Source of the DNA: Streptomyces zhaozhouensis
Lineage (GTDB): Bacteria; Actinomycetota; Actinomycetes; Streptomycetales; Streptomycetaceae
Reading direction: 5' to 3'
DNA length: 64,000 bases
Assembly (NCBI RefSeq): GCF_900230195.1
Contig: NZ_OCNE01000020.1
Span: forward strand, 61,389 to 125,388
Positions within the stretch are counted from its first letter, which is position 1. Every line of letters starts with the position of its first letter. The notes below the pieces were generated by a model, which was not told the DNA's origin, made no database searches, and saw only the letters and a program-made list of their open reading frames with translations. This document shows positions 1 through 8,124 of the stretch, in pieces. A program made the translations under genes and the position numbers.

Positions 1-22
1 GCGTTCCCCCGCCGCGGGCGCC

Positions 23-922
23 ATGGGGCAGGGGGCCGCCGCCGCGCTCGCCGGCTCGTTCGAGGGGCGCGCCGAGCGCCGCCCGCTCGGCGAGGGGCCA
101 GAGGAGCGGGCGACGCACCAGGCCGAGCCGGACGCCTGGCCCGCCGAGGGCCCCGCGCTTGAGGCGCCGACGCCCTCGCCGTGGCCGACACCGACCGGCG
201 GGGAGCCACATCCGGCCGATCCCGTGGACGCCGCGCCCGTGGACGCCGCGCCCGAGGCGCCGACGCCGGTCGCCAGCAGCAGCGAACACCCGCGCGTCTC
301 CTACGCGTTGCGGGTCAACGGCGTCGAACGCCAGGTGACCGACGCGTGGATCGGGGAGTCCCTGCTCTATGTGCTGCGCGAGCGGCTCGGCCTGGCCGGC
401 GCCAAGGACGGCTGCTCGCAGGGCGAGTGCGGGGCCTGCTCGGTGCAGGTCGACGGCCGGCTGGTCGCCGCCTGCCTGGTGCCGGCCGCCACCTCGGCCG
501 GCAGCGAGATCCGTACGGTCGAGGGGCTCGGCTCCGACGGCGAACCGTCCGACGTGCAGCGGGCGTTGGCCGGCTGCGACGTGCAGTGCGGCTTCTGCCT
601 GCCGGGCATGGCGATGACGGTGCACGACCTGCTGGAGGGCAACCACGCGCCCACCGAGCTGGAGACCAGGCGCGCGCTCTGCGGCAACCTCTGCCGCTGC
701 GGCGGCTACCGGGGCGTGCTCAACGCGGTGGACCGGGTCATCACCGAGCGCGCGGCGCGCGCCGAGGAGGCCGCGGCCGGGAACGAGGGACCGGCGGGCC
801 CCGCGGGCGGCGCCGAGCCGCCGGCCGGCGGTGAGGCCGTGGTGCCCCGCATCCCGCACCAGGCGGGCCCGGCGGCGACCGCCGGCGGCTTTCCCCAGGC
901 AGGACAGGCAGGAGGAGTGTGA
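23..922 (+). CDS. [2Fe-2S] subunit of a xanthine dehydrogenase-type molybdenum hydroxylase
   Basis: This is the electron-transfer subunit that would pass electrons from the molybdenum centre of the partner encoded next. Residues 1-92 are an Ala/Pro/Glu-rich extension. A plant-ferredoxin-type domain follows, with cysteines at 131, 136, 139 and 151 (CSQGECGACS core), and then the second [2Fe-2S] domain with C189, C192, C224 and C226 (CGFC and CRC motifs). The C-terminal 55 residues are again low complexity. The frame stays open to the window edge upstream of the ATG at 23, so the true start may lie outside. A more internal start near codon 85 is also possible because the catalytic part begins only there. 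The stop overlaps the next gene's ATG (TGATG), which implies translational coupling. No FAD subunit is visible; it may lie upstream. Confidence 0.85.
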   Translation: MGQGAAAALAGSFEGRAERRPLGEGPEERATHQAEPDAWPAEGPALEAPTPSPWPTPTGGEPHPADPVDAAPVDAAPEAPTPVASSSEHPRVSYALRVNGVERQVTDAWIGESLLYVLRERLGLAGAKDGCSQGECGACSVQVDGRLVAACLVPAATSAGSEIRTVEGLGSDGEPSDVQRALAGCDVQCGFCLPGMAMTVHDLLEGNHAPTELETRRALCGNLCRCGGYRGVLNAVDRVITERAARAEEAAAGNEGPAGPAGGAEPPAGGEAVVPRIPHQAGPAATAGGFPQAGQAGGV

Positions 923-3258
923 TGGCGCAGGCCCACGGTCCGGCCGACGCGGCCACCAGCATCTCCCTGCCGACGGCCACCGGAAGCAGGCCGAAGCCCG
1001 CCCGCGCCACGCCGCACGGGCTCGGCACCTCGCTGCCGCCCGCCGAGGCGCAGAGCAAGGCCAGGGGCACCTTCCCCTACACCGCCGACCTGTGGGCCGA
1101 GGGCCTGCTGTGGGCGGCGGTGCTGCGTTCGCCGCACCCGCACGCCAGGATCCGGTCGATCGACACCACCGACGCCGCCGCCATGCCGGGGGTGCGCGCC
1201 GTGGTGACGCACGAGGACCTGGAGGGCGACGGGCTGCTCGGGCGGCGGGTCGCCGACCGGCCGGCGTTCGCCTCCGACGTGGTGCGCTACCACGGCGAGC
1301 CGCTGGCGGCGGTCGCCGCCGACCACCCGGAGACCGCGCGGCTGGCGGCGGCGGCGATCGCCGTCGAGTACGAGCCGCTTGACGCGGTCACCAACCCGCA
1401 ACGCGCCTTCGAGGCCGAGCCGTTGCACCCCGACGGCAATGTGGTGCGGCACATCCCGCTGCGCCACGGCGACCCCCACGCCACCGGCGAGGTGGTGGTC
1501 GAGGGCTTCTACCGGATCGGCCGCCAGGACTCGGCGCCCATCGGCGCCGAGTCGGGGCTGGCCGTGCCCCGGCCGGACGGCGGCGTGGAGGTCTATGTCG
1601 CCGCCACCGACCCGCACACCGACCGGGACCGGCTGGCCGGCTGCCTGGGGCTGACCGCGGAGCAGGTGAAGCTCTACGTCACCGGCGTGCCCGGCTCGTT
1701 GGGGGACCGGGAGGACCAGTCGTTCCAGCTGCCGCTGGCGCTGCTGGCGATCCGTACCGGCTGCCCGGTGAAGCTGGCGGCGACCCGCGAGGAGTCGTTC
1801 CTCGGCCACGCCCACCGCCACCCGACGCTGCTGCGGTACTGGCACCACGCCGACCGCGAGGGGCGGCTGGTGAAGGTCGAGGCGCAACTGGTGCTGGACG
1901 CCGGCGCGTACGCCGACGACTCGGCCGAGGCGCTGGCCGCCGCCGTCTCCTTCGCCGCCGGGCCCTATGTGGTGCCCAACGCGGTCGTCGACGGCTGGGC
2001 GGTGCGCACCAACAACCCGCCCGCCGGCTTTCTGCGCGGCGAGGGCGCGATGCAGGTGTGCGCGGCGCACGAGGGGCAGATGGACCGGCTGGCCGCCCAA
2101 CTGGGCATGGACCCGGCGGAGTTGCGGGCCCGCAACGTGCTGGCCACGGGCGACTCGCTGCCCACCGGGCAGGCGGTCACCTGTCCCGCGCCGGTCGCCG
2201 AGCTGCTGGCCGCGGTGCGCGAGGCGCCGTTGCCCTCGCTGCCCAAGGACGGGCCGATCGAGGACTGGCTGCTGCCCGGCGGCCCGGACGGCGCCGGTGA
2301 CCCGGCGGCCGTGCGGCGCGGCGTCGGCTACGCGCTGGGCATGGTGCACATGCTGGGCGCCGAGGGCACCGACGAGGTGTCGACGGCGACGGTCAGGGTC
2401 GAGAACAGCACGGCCACCGTGCTGTGCGCGGCCGTGGAGACCGGGCAGGGGTTCGCGACCCTGGCGCGGCAGGTCGTGCAGGAGGTGCTGGGCATCGACG
2501 ACGTGGTCGTCGCGCCCGTCGACACCGACCAGCCGCCGGCCGGGCCCGGCGGTCGCGGCCGGCACACCTGGGTCTCGGCCGGGGCGGTGGAGCGGGCGGC
2601 ACGGATGGTGCGCACCCAGCTGCTCCAGCCGCTGGCGGCCAACTTCGGCATGTCCGCCGAGCTGTTGAACATCGAGGACGGCCGGATCACCTCCTACGAC
2701 GGGGTGCTGTCCACGCCGGTGGTCGAGGCGCTGGAGGGCAAGGAGCTGTGGGCCACCGCGCAGTGCCGCCCGCACCCGACGGAGCCGCTGGACGCCGCCG
2801 GGCAGGGCGACGCCTTCGTGGGGCTGGCGTTCGCCGCCGTGCGCGCGGTGGTGGACGTGGACGTGGAGCTGGGCTCGGTGCGGGTCGTCGAGATGGCGGT
2901 GGCGCAGGACGTGGGGCGGGTGCTCAACCCGCGCCAGTTGCGCACCAGGATTGAGGCCGGGGTCACCCAGGGGATCGGCGCCGCGCTCACCGAGCATCTG
3001 CGGGTGGTGAGGGGTGAGGTGCGTCACGCCGACCTGACCGGCTACCAGCTGGCGACGGCGCTGGACGCGCCGGAGGTGAAGGTCGTGGCGCTGGTGGAGG
3101 AGCGCGACGTGGTCGCGCCGTTCGGCGCCAAGGCGGCCGGGGCGCCGCCGCTGGTGGTCTCGCCGGCGGCGGTCGCGGCGGCGGTGCGGGCGGCCACCGG
3201 GCAGCCGGTGAACCGCCTCCCGATCAAGCCGCAGTTCGCGGTGGGCGTCACGGAGTGA
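922..3258 (+). CDS. Molybdopterin-binding subunit, xanthine dehydrogenase family (divergent)
   Basis: Large subunit of a xanthine/aldehyde oxidase-type enzyme, 778 residues from the ATG at 922; a GTG at 919 is the alternative. GGAGGAG at 911-917 is spaced better for 922. The hammerhead domain (about residues 35-150) and molybdenum-cofactor domains (about 165-750) are full length. Several family signatures are altered. The usual GGGFGGKE-like loop reads GVPGSLGDRED (about 255-265). The usual MEP segment reads IGAES (about 208-212). The C-terminal GEPP carrying the catalytic glutamate reads GAPP (alanine at about 741). The FRG arginine region is kept (FLRGEGAMQ). It forms an operon with the preceding iron-sulfur subunit. 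The substrate cannot be called, and purine oxidation in particular is doubtful without the glutamate. Confidence 0.82.
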   Translation: MAQAHGPADAATSISLPTATGSRPKPARATPHGLGTSLPPAEAQSKARGTFPYTADLWAEGLLWAAVLRSPHPHARIRSIDTTDAAAMPGVRAVVTHEDLEGDGLLGRRVADRPAFASDVVRYHGEPLAAVAADHPETARLAAAAIAVEYEPLDAVTNPQRAFEAEPLHPDGNVVRHIPLRHGDPHATGEVVVEGFYRIGRQDSAPIGAESGLAVPRPDGGVEVYVAATDPHTDRDRLAGCLGLTAEQVKLYVTGVPGSLGDREDQSFQLPLALLAIRTGCPVKLAATREESFLGHAHRHPTLLRYWHHADREGRLVKVEAQLVLDAGAYADDSAEALAAAVSFAAGPYVVPNAVVDGWAVRTNNPPAGFLRGEGAMQVCAAHEGQMDRLAAQLGMDPAELRARNVLATGDSLPTGQAVTCPAPVAELLAAVREAPLPSLPKDGPIEDWLLPGGPDGAGDPAAVRRGVGYALGMVHMLGAEGTDEVSTATVRVENSTATVLCAAVETGQGFATLARQVVQEVLGIDDVVVAPVDTDQPPAGPGGRGRHTWVSAGAVERAARMVRTQLLQPLAANFGMSAELLNIEDGRITSYDGVLSTPVVEALEGKELWATAQCRPHPTEPLDAAGQGDAFVGLAFAAVRAVVDVDVELGSVRVVEMAVAQDVGRVLNPRQLRTRIEAGVTQGIGAALTEHLRVVRGEVRHADLTGYQLATALDAPEVKVVALVEERDVVAPFGAKAAGAPPLVVSPAAVAAAVRAATGQPVNRLPIKPQFAVGVTE

Positions 3259-3313
3259 GCCCCGGCCCGGGGCCTACGCCGAAAGTACATAGGCAGCCGG
3301 GCGGTTCGGTCCT

Positions 3314-3319
3314 TACCTT
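3314..3319 (+). promoter_or_regulatory. Leaderless -10 box for the MFS gene
   Basis: TACCTT lies exactly 6 nt before the ATG at 3326. This fits a TANNNT -10 element whose transcript starts at the initiation codon, and no Shine-Dalgarno sequence is present. Confidence 0.45.
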
Positions 3320-3325
3320 GGACCC

Positions 3326-4894
3326 ATGAAGCCCACCGAGACCGCCGCGCGCGGTGCCGACCCCGAAGAGCCCCCAGGAGAGGTAACGACGTCGGAACGG
3401 GGCGGGCCCGGTGGCCCCGCCGCCCCCGCCCCGGACCTCGGCCCCGCCGACCCGCCCGCCGAACCGGCGGGCGGGGTGCTGTCCGCCCCCTACCGGGCGC
3501 TGACGCTGGGCTGTGTGGCGACGGTGCTGCTGATCGCGTTCGAGGCGATGGCCGTCGGCACGGCGATGCCGGCGGCGGCCGACGCGCTGGACGGGGTCTC
3601 GCTCTACGCGTTCGCCTTCTCGGCGTTCTTCACCACCAGCCTGCTGGGCATGTCGGTCTCCGGGCAGTGGTGCGACCGCTCGGGGCCGCTCTCCCCGGTG
3701 CTGGCCGGGATAGGCACCTTCGCGCTGGGGCTGCTGCTGTCCGGGGTCGCCCAGTCGATGTGGGTCTTCGTCGCGGGCCGGGCGCTCCAGGGCGCGGGCG
3801 GCGGGCTGGTGATCGTGGCGCTGTACGTCACGGTCCGGCTGGCGTTCCCCGAACGGCTGCGGCCGGCGGCGCTGGCGGCGTTCTCCGCCTCCTGGGTGGT
3901 GCCCTCGATGGTGGGCCCGGTGATCGCCGGGACCATCACGGAACAGCTGGGCTGGCGTTGGGTGTTCCTCGGCATCACGGTGCTGGTGGTGCTGCCGCTG
4001 GCGGCGCTGGTTCCGGCGCTGCGGCGGGCGGCCTCCGGCCCGCCGGAGGGCGCGAGCCGGACGCTGGACCGGCGACGGCTCCAACTGGCGGTCGCGGTCG
4101 CGGTGGGCGCCGGGCTGCTCCAGTACGGCGGGCAGGAGCTGCGGTGGGTCTCGCTGCTGCCGGTGGCGGTGGGGCTGGCGTTGCTGGCGCCCTCGGCGGC
4201 GCGGCTGCTGCCCGCCGGAACGTTCCGCCTCCGGCGCGGGCTGCCGTCGGTGATCGCGCTGCGCGGGGTGATGTCGGCGGCCTACCTGGCGACGCAGACC
4301 TTTCTGCCGCTGCTGTTGGTGACCCAGCGGGACCTCTCCTACACGCAGGCCGGCCTCTCGCTGGCCGCCTCCGGCGCGACCTGGGCGGTCGGCTCCTGGA
4401 CCCAGTCCCGGGCGTGGGCCGAGCCGCACCGCTTCGCGCTGGTGCGCGGCGGTACGGTCGCGGTCACGGTGGGCGTGGGCACCACGCCGCTGGTGCTGCT
4501 TGACGCGGCGCCGGTCTGGCTTCCGATGGTGACGCTGGCGGTCGGGGCGTTCGGGATGGGGCTGGTGATCTCCACGGTGGGGGTGCTGGTGCTGCGCTTC
4601 TCCACGCCGAAGGAGGCGGGCGGCAACGTGGCCTCCCTCCAACTCTGCGACAGCCTCTCCAACGTGGTGATGCTCACCGCCGTCGGGTCCCTCTTCGCCG
4701 CCCTCGGCGGCGACGCGACGGCCGCGGCGGGGCACGCGTCGGAGTCCTCGTCCGCGGTGGACACGGCGGTCGGCCCCGGCGCGTTCGCCGCCGTCTACGC
4801 GGCGGCCTTCACGATGGCCCTGCTGAGCATCGTGGTCGGCGGCCGGCTGCGGGAACGGGAGCCGGCCGGGGCCGGCCTTCGCGGCGCGACCTGA
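3326..4894 (+). CDS. MFS transporter, multidrug-efflux type
   Basis: A 522-residue integral membrane protein of the major facilitator superfamily. A hydrophilic, acidic and Pro-rich N-terminal tail (about 1-50) precedes a run of hydrophobic helices through residue about 510. The loop between helices 2 and 3 holds the MFS-like sequence SVSGQWCDRSGPLSPV, and GRALQGAGGGLVIV fits the helix 4-5 region of drug:proton antiporters. Length and the C-terminal pair of helices fit the 12-14 TM DHA exporters. The start is the ATG at 3326, directly behind a leaderless promoter. It follows the molybdenum enzyme by 67 bp but seems separately transcribed. The substrate is unknown. No adjacent TetR or MarR regulator is present. 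Confidence 0.85.
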   Translation: MKPTETAARGADPEEPPGEVTTSERGGPGGPAAPAPDLGPADPPAEPAGGVLSAPYRALTLGCVATVLLIAFEAMAVGTAMPAAADALDGVSLYAFAFSAFFTTSLLGMSVSGQWCDRSGPLSPVLAGIGTFALGLLLSGVAQSMWVFVAGRALQGAGGGLVIVALYVTVRLAFPERLRPAALAAFSASWVVPSMVGPVIAGTITEQLGWRWVFLGITVLVVLPLAALVPALRRAASGPPEGASRTLDRRRLQLAVAVAVGAGLLQYGGQELRWVSLLPVAVGLALLAPSAARLLPAGTFRLRRGLPSVIALRGVMSAAYLATQTFLPLLLVTQRDLSYTQAGLSLAASGATWAVGSWTQSRAWAEPHRFALVRGGTVAVTVGVGTTPLVLLDAAPVWLPMVTLAVGAFGMGLVISTVGVLVLRFSTPKEAGGNVASLQLCDSLSNVVMLTAVGSLFAALGGDATAAAGHASESSSAVDTAVGPGAFAAVYAAAFTMALLSIVVGGRLREREPAGAGLRGAT

Positions 4895-4936
4895 GTCGAC
4901 CGCTGTCTCGTCGCTGCCTTCGTGGCGGGGCGGCGC

Positions 4937-5189
4937 GGTCGACTACGGAGCTTGCCGGTCTGGGTGGGTGGTCGTCCTCGGCTCGGCGTGTGGTTGCTCG
5001 CGCAGTTCCCCGCGCCCCTTCGCTGTCGGTGGGCGTGGTCGTTCGGGTGCGGGTTCACGTTCGGTAGGTGGTGGCCTGTTTGGGGGCGCGGGGAACTGCG
5101 CGGATGCTGGGTGGCGGGGGTTGGTCGACTACGGAGCTTGCCGGTCTGGGTGGGTGGTCGTCCTCGGCCCGGTGTGTGGTTGCTCGCGC
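4937..5189 (+). repeat. 67-bp direct repeat pair containing the dispersed GCAGTTCCCCGCGCCCC element
   Basis: The 387-bp gap 4895-5281 holds no gene. Positions 4937-5003 and 5123-5189 are direct copies with two mismatches (T/C and C/T near 4982 and 4988). Between them lie an outward copy of the dispersed repeat (5002-5018, GCAGTTCCCCGCGCCCC) and its inverted partner (5082-5101, GGGGGCGCGGGGAACTGCGC). The arrangement looks like a duplicated intergenic repeat unit. An open frame runs through it in phase with the helicase, but its composition is repeat-like and I do not take it as coding. Confidence 0.75.
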
Positions 5190-5281
5190 TCCCGCCGGAG
5201 GCGCCCCGCGCGGGGGGTGCCGGAGCGGTTAGGCTGGCGCGGTTGTCGATCGTCCGTGTCGTAGAGACCGTTTCGGAGACC

Positions 5282-7084
5282 GTGAGTACCACCGCCTCTT
5301 CCGCATCGCCGGCCCACTCCTCGCACCTGTCACCGGCCTTCCCGGGGCGCGCGCCCTGGGGCACGGCCAGCAAGCTCCGTGCCTGGCAGCAGGGTGCGAT
5401 GGACGAGTATCTGCGGGCCCAGCCACAGGACTTCCTCGCCGTCGCGACCCCGGGCGCCGGCAAGACGACCTTCGCGCTGACGCTCGCCTCCTGGCTTCTC
5501 CACCACCACGTGGTGCAGCAGGTCACCGTCGTCGCGCCGACCGAACACCTGAAGACCCAGTGGGCGGAGGCCGCCGCGCGGATAGGCATCCGCATCGACC
5601 CGGAGTACAGCGCGGGGCCCGTCGGCCGCGCCTACCAGGGGGTCGCCGTCACCTACGCCGGCGTCGGGGTCCGCCCGATGCTCCACCGCAACCGCTGCGA
5701 GCAGCGCAAGACGCTGGTGATCCTCGACGAGATCCACCACGCCGGCGACTCCCGGTCCTGGGGCGAGGCGTGCCTGGAGGCGTTCGAACCGGCCACGCGC
5801 CGGCTGGCGTTGACCGGGACGCCGTTCCGTTCGGACACCAACCCGATCCCGTTCGTCGGCTACGCCGAGGGCAGGGACGGGGTGCGGCGTTCCGTCGCCG
5901 ACTACACCTACGGCTACGGCAACGCGCTCGCCGACGGCGTGGTGCGGCCGGTGATCTTCCTCTCCTACAGCGGCAACATGCGCTGGCGGACCAAGGCGGG
6001 CGACGAGGTGGCGGCGCGGCTCGGGGAGCCGATGACGAAGGACGCGATCTCGCAGGCGTGGCGCACCGCGCTCGACCCGAGGGGCGAGTGGATGCCGGCC
6101 GTGCTGCGCGCCGCCGACCGGCGGTTGAACGAGGTGCGGCGTTCCATCCACGACGCGGGCGGGCTGGTGATCGCCAGCGACCAGGACTCGGCCCGCGCCT
6201 ACGCGAAGCTGCTGCGCGAGATCACCGGCGAGAAGGCGACGCTGGTGCTCTCCGACGACGCGGGGGCCTCCGGCCGGATCGAGGAGTTCCGGCTCTCGGA
6301 CGACCGGTGGCTGGTCGCGGTGCGCATGGTCTCGGAGGGCGTGGACGTGCCCCGGCTGGCCGTCGGGGTCTACGCGACGACGATCTCGACGCCCCTGTTC
6401 TTCGCGCAGGCCGTGGGCCGCTTCGTGCGGTCCCGCCGGCGGGGCGAGACCGCGTCGGTCTTCCTGCCGACGATTCCCTCGCTGCTGGGCTTCGCGCACG
6501 AGCTGGAGCTGGAGCGCGACCACGTCCTCGACAAGCCCAAGGGCAAGGAGGAGGAAGACCCGTACGCCGAGGAGGCCGCGCTGCTGGCGGAGGCGGAACG
6601 GGAGCGGGACGAGCCGGGCGCCGAGGAGCAACTGCCGTTCGAGGCGCTGGAGTCGGACGCGGTCTTCGACCGGGTGATGTACGACGGCGCGGAGTTCGGG
6701 ATGCAGGCGCATCCGGGCAGCGAGGAGGAGCAGGACTACCTCGGCATTCCCGGGCTGCTCGAACCGGACCAGGTGCAGATGCTGCTCCAGAAGCGGCAGG
6801 CCCGGCAGATCGCGCACAGCCGCAAGAAGCCGGACGCGGAGGCGGACCTGGTGGAGCTGCCGGCCGAACGGCGTCCCGTGGTCTCCCACAAGGAGCTGAT
6901 GGAACTGAGGCGCGAGCTGAACTCGCTGGTGGGGGCGTACTCCCACCAGTCGGGCAAGCCGCACGGGGTGATCCACACGGAGCTGCGCCGGGTGTGTGGC
7001 GGCCCGCCGACGGCGGAGGCGACGCCGGGGCAGTTGGAGCAGCGGATGCGCAAGGTGCGGGAGTGGGCTACGCGGATGCGCTGA
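5282..7084 (+). CDS. DEAD/DEAH-box (DEIH) superfamily 2 helicase
   Basis: A 600-residue ATP-dependent helicase or translocase. Walker A is ATPGAGKTT (about 55-63), motif II is DEIH (about 149-152), motif III is LTGTPFRSD, and motif VI is QAVGRFVRSRR (about 376-386). An acidic linker (KEEEDPYAEEAALL) and a C-terminal region without a recognised domain follow. The start is the GTG at 5282, supported by GGAGA at 5275-5279; the frame upstream is only repeat DNA. It is monocistronic, flanked on both sides by intergenic repeats. No methylase or nuclease partner is nearby, so a housekeeping nucleic-acid role is likelier than defence. Homologues are a common core gene in Streptomyces. Confidence 0.85.
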   Translation: MSTTASSASPAHSSHLSPAFPGRAPWGTASKLRAWQQGAMDEYLRAQPQDFLAVATPGAGKTTFALTLASWLLHHHVVQQVTVVAPTEHLKTQWAEAAARIGIRIDPEYSAGPVGRAYQGVAVTYAGVGVRPMLHRNRCEQRKTLVILDEIHHAGDSRSWGEACLEAFEPATRRLALTGTPFRSDTNPIPFVGYAEGRDGVRRSVADYTYGYGNALADGVVRPVIFLSYSGNMRWRTKAGDEVAARLGEPMTKDAISQAWRTALDPRGEWMPAVLRAADRRLNEVRRSIHDAGGLVIASDQDSARAYAKLLREITGEKATLVLSDDAGASGRIEEFRLSDDRWLVAVRMVSEGVDVPRLAVGVYATTISTPLFFAQAVGRFVRSRRRGETASVFLPTIPSLLGFAHELELERDHVLDKPKGKEEEDPYAEEAALLAEAERERDEPGAEEQLPFEALESDAVFDRVMYDGAEFGMQAHPGSEEEQDYLGIPGLLEPDQVQMLLQKRQARQIAHSRKKPDAEADLVELPAERRPVVSHKELMELRRELNSLVGAYSHQSGKPHGVIHTELRRVCGGPPTAEATPGQLEQRMRKVREWATRMR

Positions 7085-7272
7085 CGCGCTGCCGCTTGGC
7101 CTTCGGGGTTCTTGCACCCGCGCCCCTTTCACGTCGGTGGGCGGTTTGGGGGCGCGGGGAACTGCGCGGTGCATGGGTGGCGGGGCGCAGACGACTACGG
7201 TCCGCAGTGGCCAGGTGGGTTGTCGACCGCGGGCCCGAGTGGCAGCGGCTTGCTCGGATTCTGGACAGGGAC
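7085..7272 (+). repeat. Intergenic region with one dispersed-repeat copy
   Basis: The 337-bp gap from 7085 to 7421 has no gene. GGGGGCGCGGGGAACTGCGC at about 7149-7168 is a copy of the dispersed element. It is followed by GGTGCATGGGTGGCGGGG, which also follows the copy near 25172. A degenerate opposing arm (CCGCGCCCCTTTC) lies near 7119. The facing arms could act as a terminator for the helicase gene. Confidence 0.6.
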
Positions 7273-7301
7273 TTCCGCTGAGCGGTGACGCTGGATACAT
7301 T
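7273..7301 (+). promoter_or_regulatory. Candidate promoter of the IclR gene
   Basis: TTCCGC (7273-7278) and TACATT (7296-7301) are separated by 17 nt, which would give a leader of about 115 nt before the IclR gene. The -35 match is weak. The repeated GGATAC motifs around 7294 and 7313 may be regulator half-sites. Confidence 0.25.
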
Positions 7302-7421
7302 TCCGGGCACGCGGATACCCCGGACGGCAGAGCCGCCCCCGGGACGTGCAGCCGGTTCGTGCTGAAGGCCGGGCCGGGCACGCGGGCTCGCGATGGCGGG
7401 CCCACCTGAGAAGGGGGCGTC

Positions 7422-8066
7422 GTGACCACGGAGACCTCTCAGACGCTCGACCGAGGACTGCGAGTCCTCAAACTGCTGGCCGAGACCGACCGCGGGCTGA
7501 CCGTGACGGAGTTGTCGCGGCGGCTCGGCGTCAACCGCACGGTCGTCTACCGGCTGATAGCCACCCTGGAGCAGCACTCCCTGGTGCGCCGCGACGCCGG
7601 TGGCCGGGCCAGGGTCGGAATCGGGGTGCTGGGACTCGGCCGGCAGGTGCATCCGCTGGTGCGGGACGCGGCGCTGCCCGCGTTGCGCGCGCTGGCGGAG
7701 GAGTTGGGCGCGACCGCCCACCTGACGGTGGTGGACGGGACGGACGCGTTGGCCATAGCGGTCGTCGAACCCAGCTGGACGGACTACCACGTCGCCTATC
7801 GCACGGGATTCCGGCATCCGCTGGAGCGCGGCGCGGCCGGGCGGGCGATACTCACCCGCCGCTGCAAGGACATCGACAACGAGGACGGGTTCGTCGCGAC
7901 CCACGGCGAGCTGGAGGCCGGCGCCAGCGGGGCGGCGGCGCCGCTGCCGGCGGCGTGCGGGATCGAGGGCAGCGTCGGCGTGGTGATGCTGAGCGACACG
8001 GTGCCCCCCGAGGTGGGGCCCCGGGTGGTGCGGGCGGCCAGGGAGGTCGCGGAGGCGCTGCGCTGA
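7422..8066 (+). CDS. IclR-family transcriptional regulator
   Basis: A 214-residue DNA-binding regulator. The N-terminal winged helix-turn-helix (about 5-65) contains TVTELSRRLGVNRTVVYRLIATL, with a recognition helix typical of IclR proteins. The C-terminal effector domain (about 80-210) has AHLTVVDGTDALAIAVVEP and ERGAAGRAIL, the conserved IclR core. It is a little shorter than usual (about 250) because the end of the effector domain is compact. The start is the GTG at 7422 behind GAAGGGGG. It stands alone. The downstream Lon-like protease has its own leaderless promoter, so no target gene is evident from context. Confidence 0.88.
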   Translation: MTTETSQTLDRGLRVLKLLAETDRGLTVTELSRRLGVNRTVVYRLIATLEQHSLVRRDAGGRARVGIGVLGLGRQVHPLVRDAALPALRALAEELGATAHLTVVDGTDALAIAVVEPSWTDYHVAYRTGFRHPLERGAAGRAILTRRCKDIDNEDGFVATHGELEAGASGAAAPLPAACGIEGSVGVVMLSDTVPPEVGPRVVRAAREVAEALR

Positions 8067-8111
8067 ACGGGCGAGGGAGGGCTGCCGGTGGGTGCGGGGG
8101 CGGCGCTGCGT

Positions 8112-8117
8112 TAGATT
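8112..8117 (+). promoter_or_regulatory. Leaderless -10 box for the Lon-like protease gene
   Basis: TAGATT lies 7 nt before the ATG at 8125, and no ribosome-binding site intervenes. This decides the start in favour of 8125 over the upstream in-frame codon at 8092. Confidence 0.45.
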
Positions 8118-8124
8118 CGCTGCC

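Noticed and set aside
706..3027. A 773-codon open frame on the minus strand
   Set aside because: It is antisense to the molybdenum enzyme subunit, with His/Gln/Arg-rich composition typical of shadow frames in high-GC DNA.
4922..5281. N-terminal 120-codon extension of the helicase
   Set aside because: It consists of duplicated intergenic repeat DNA translated by chance. A ribosome-binding site and the family length support the GTG at 5282.
5282..7084. DEIH helicase as a defence or restriction component
   Set aside because: No methylase, nuclease or specificity subunit is nearby, and such helicases are common core genes in Streptomyces.
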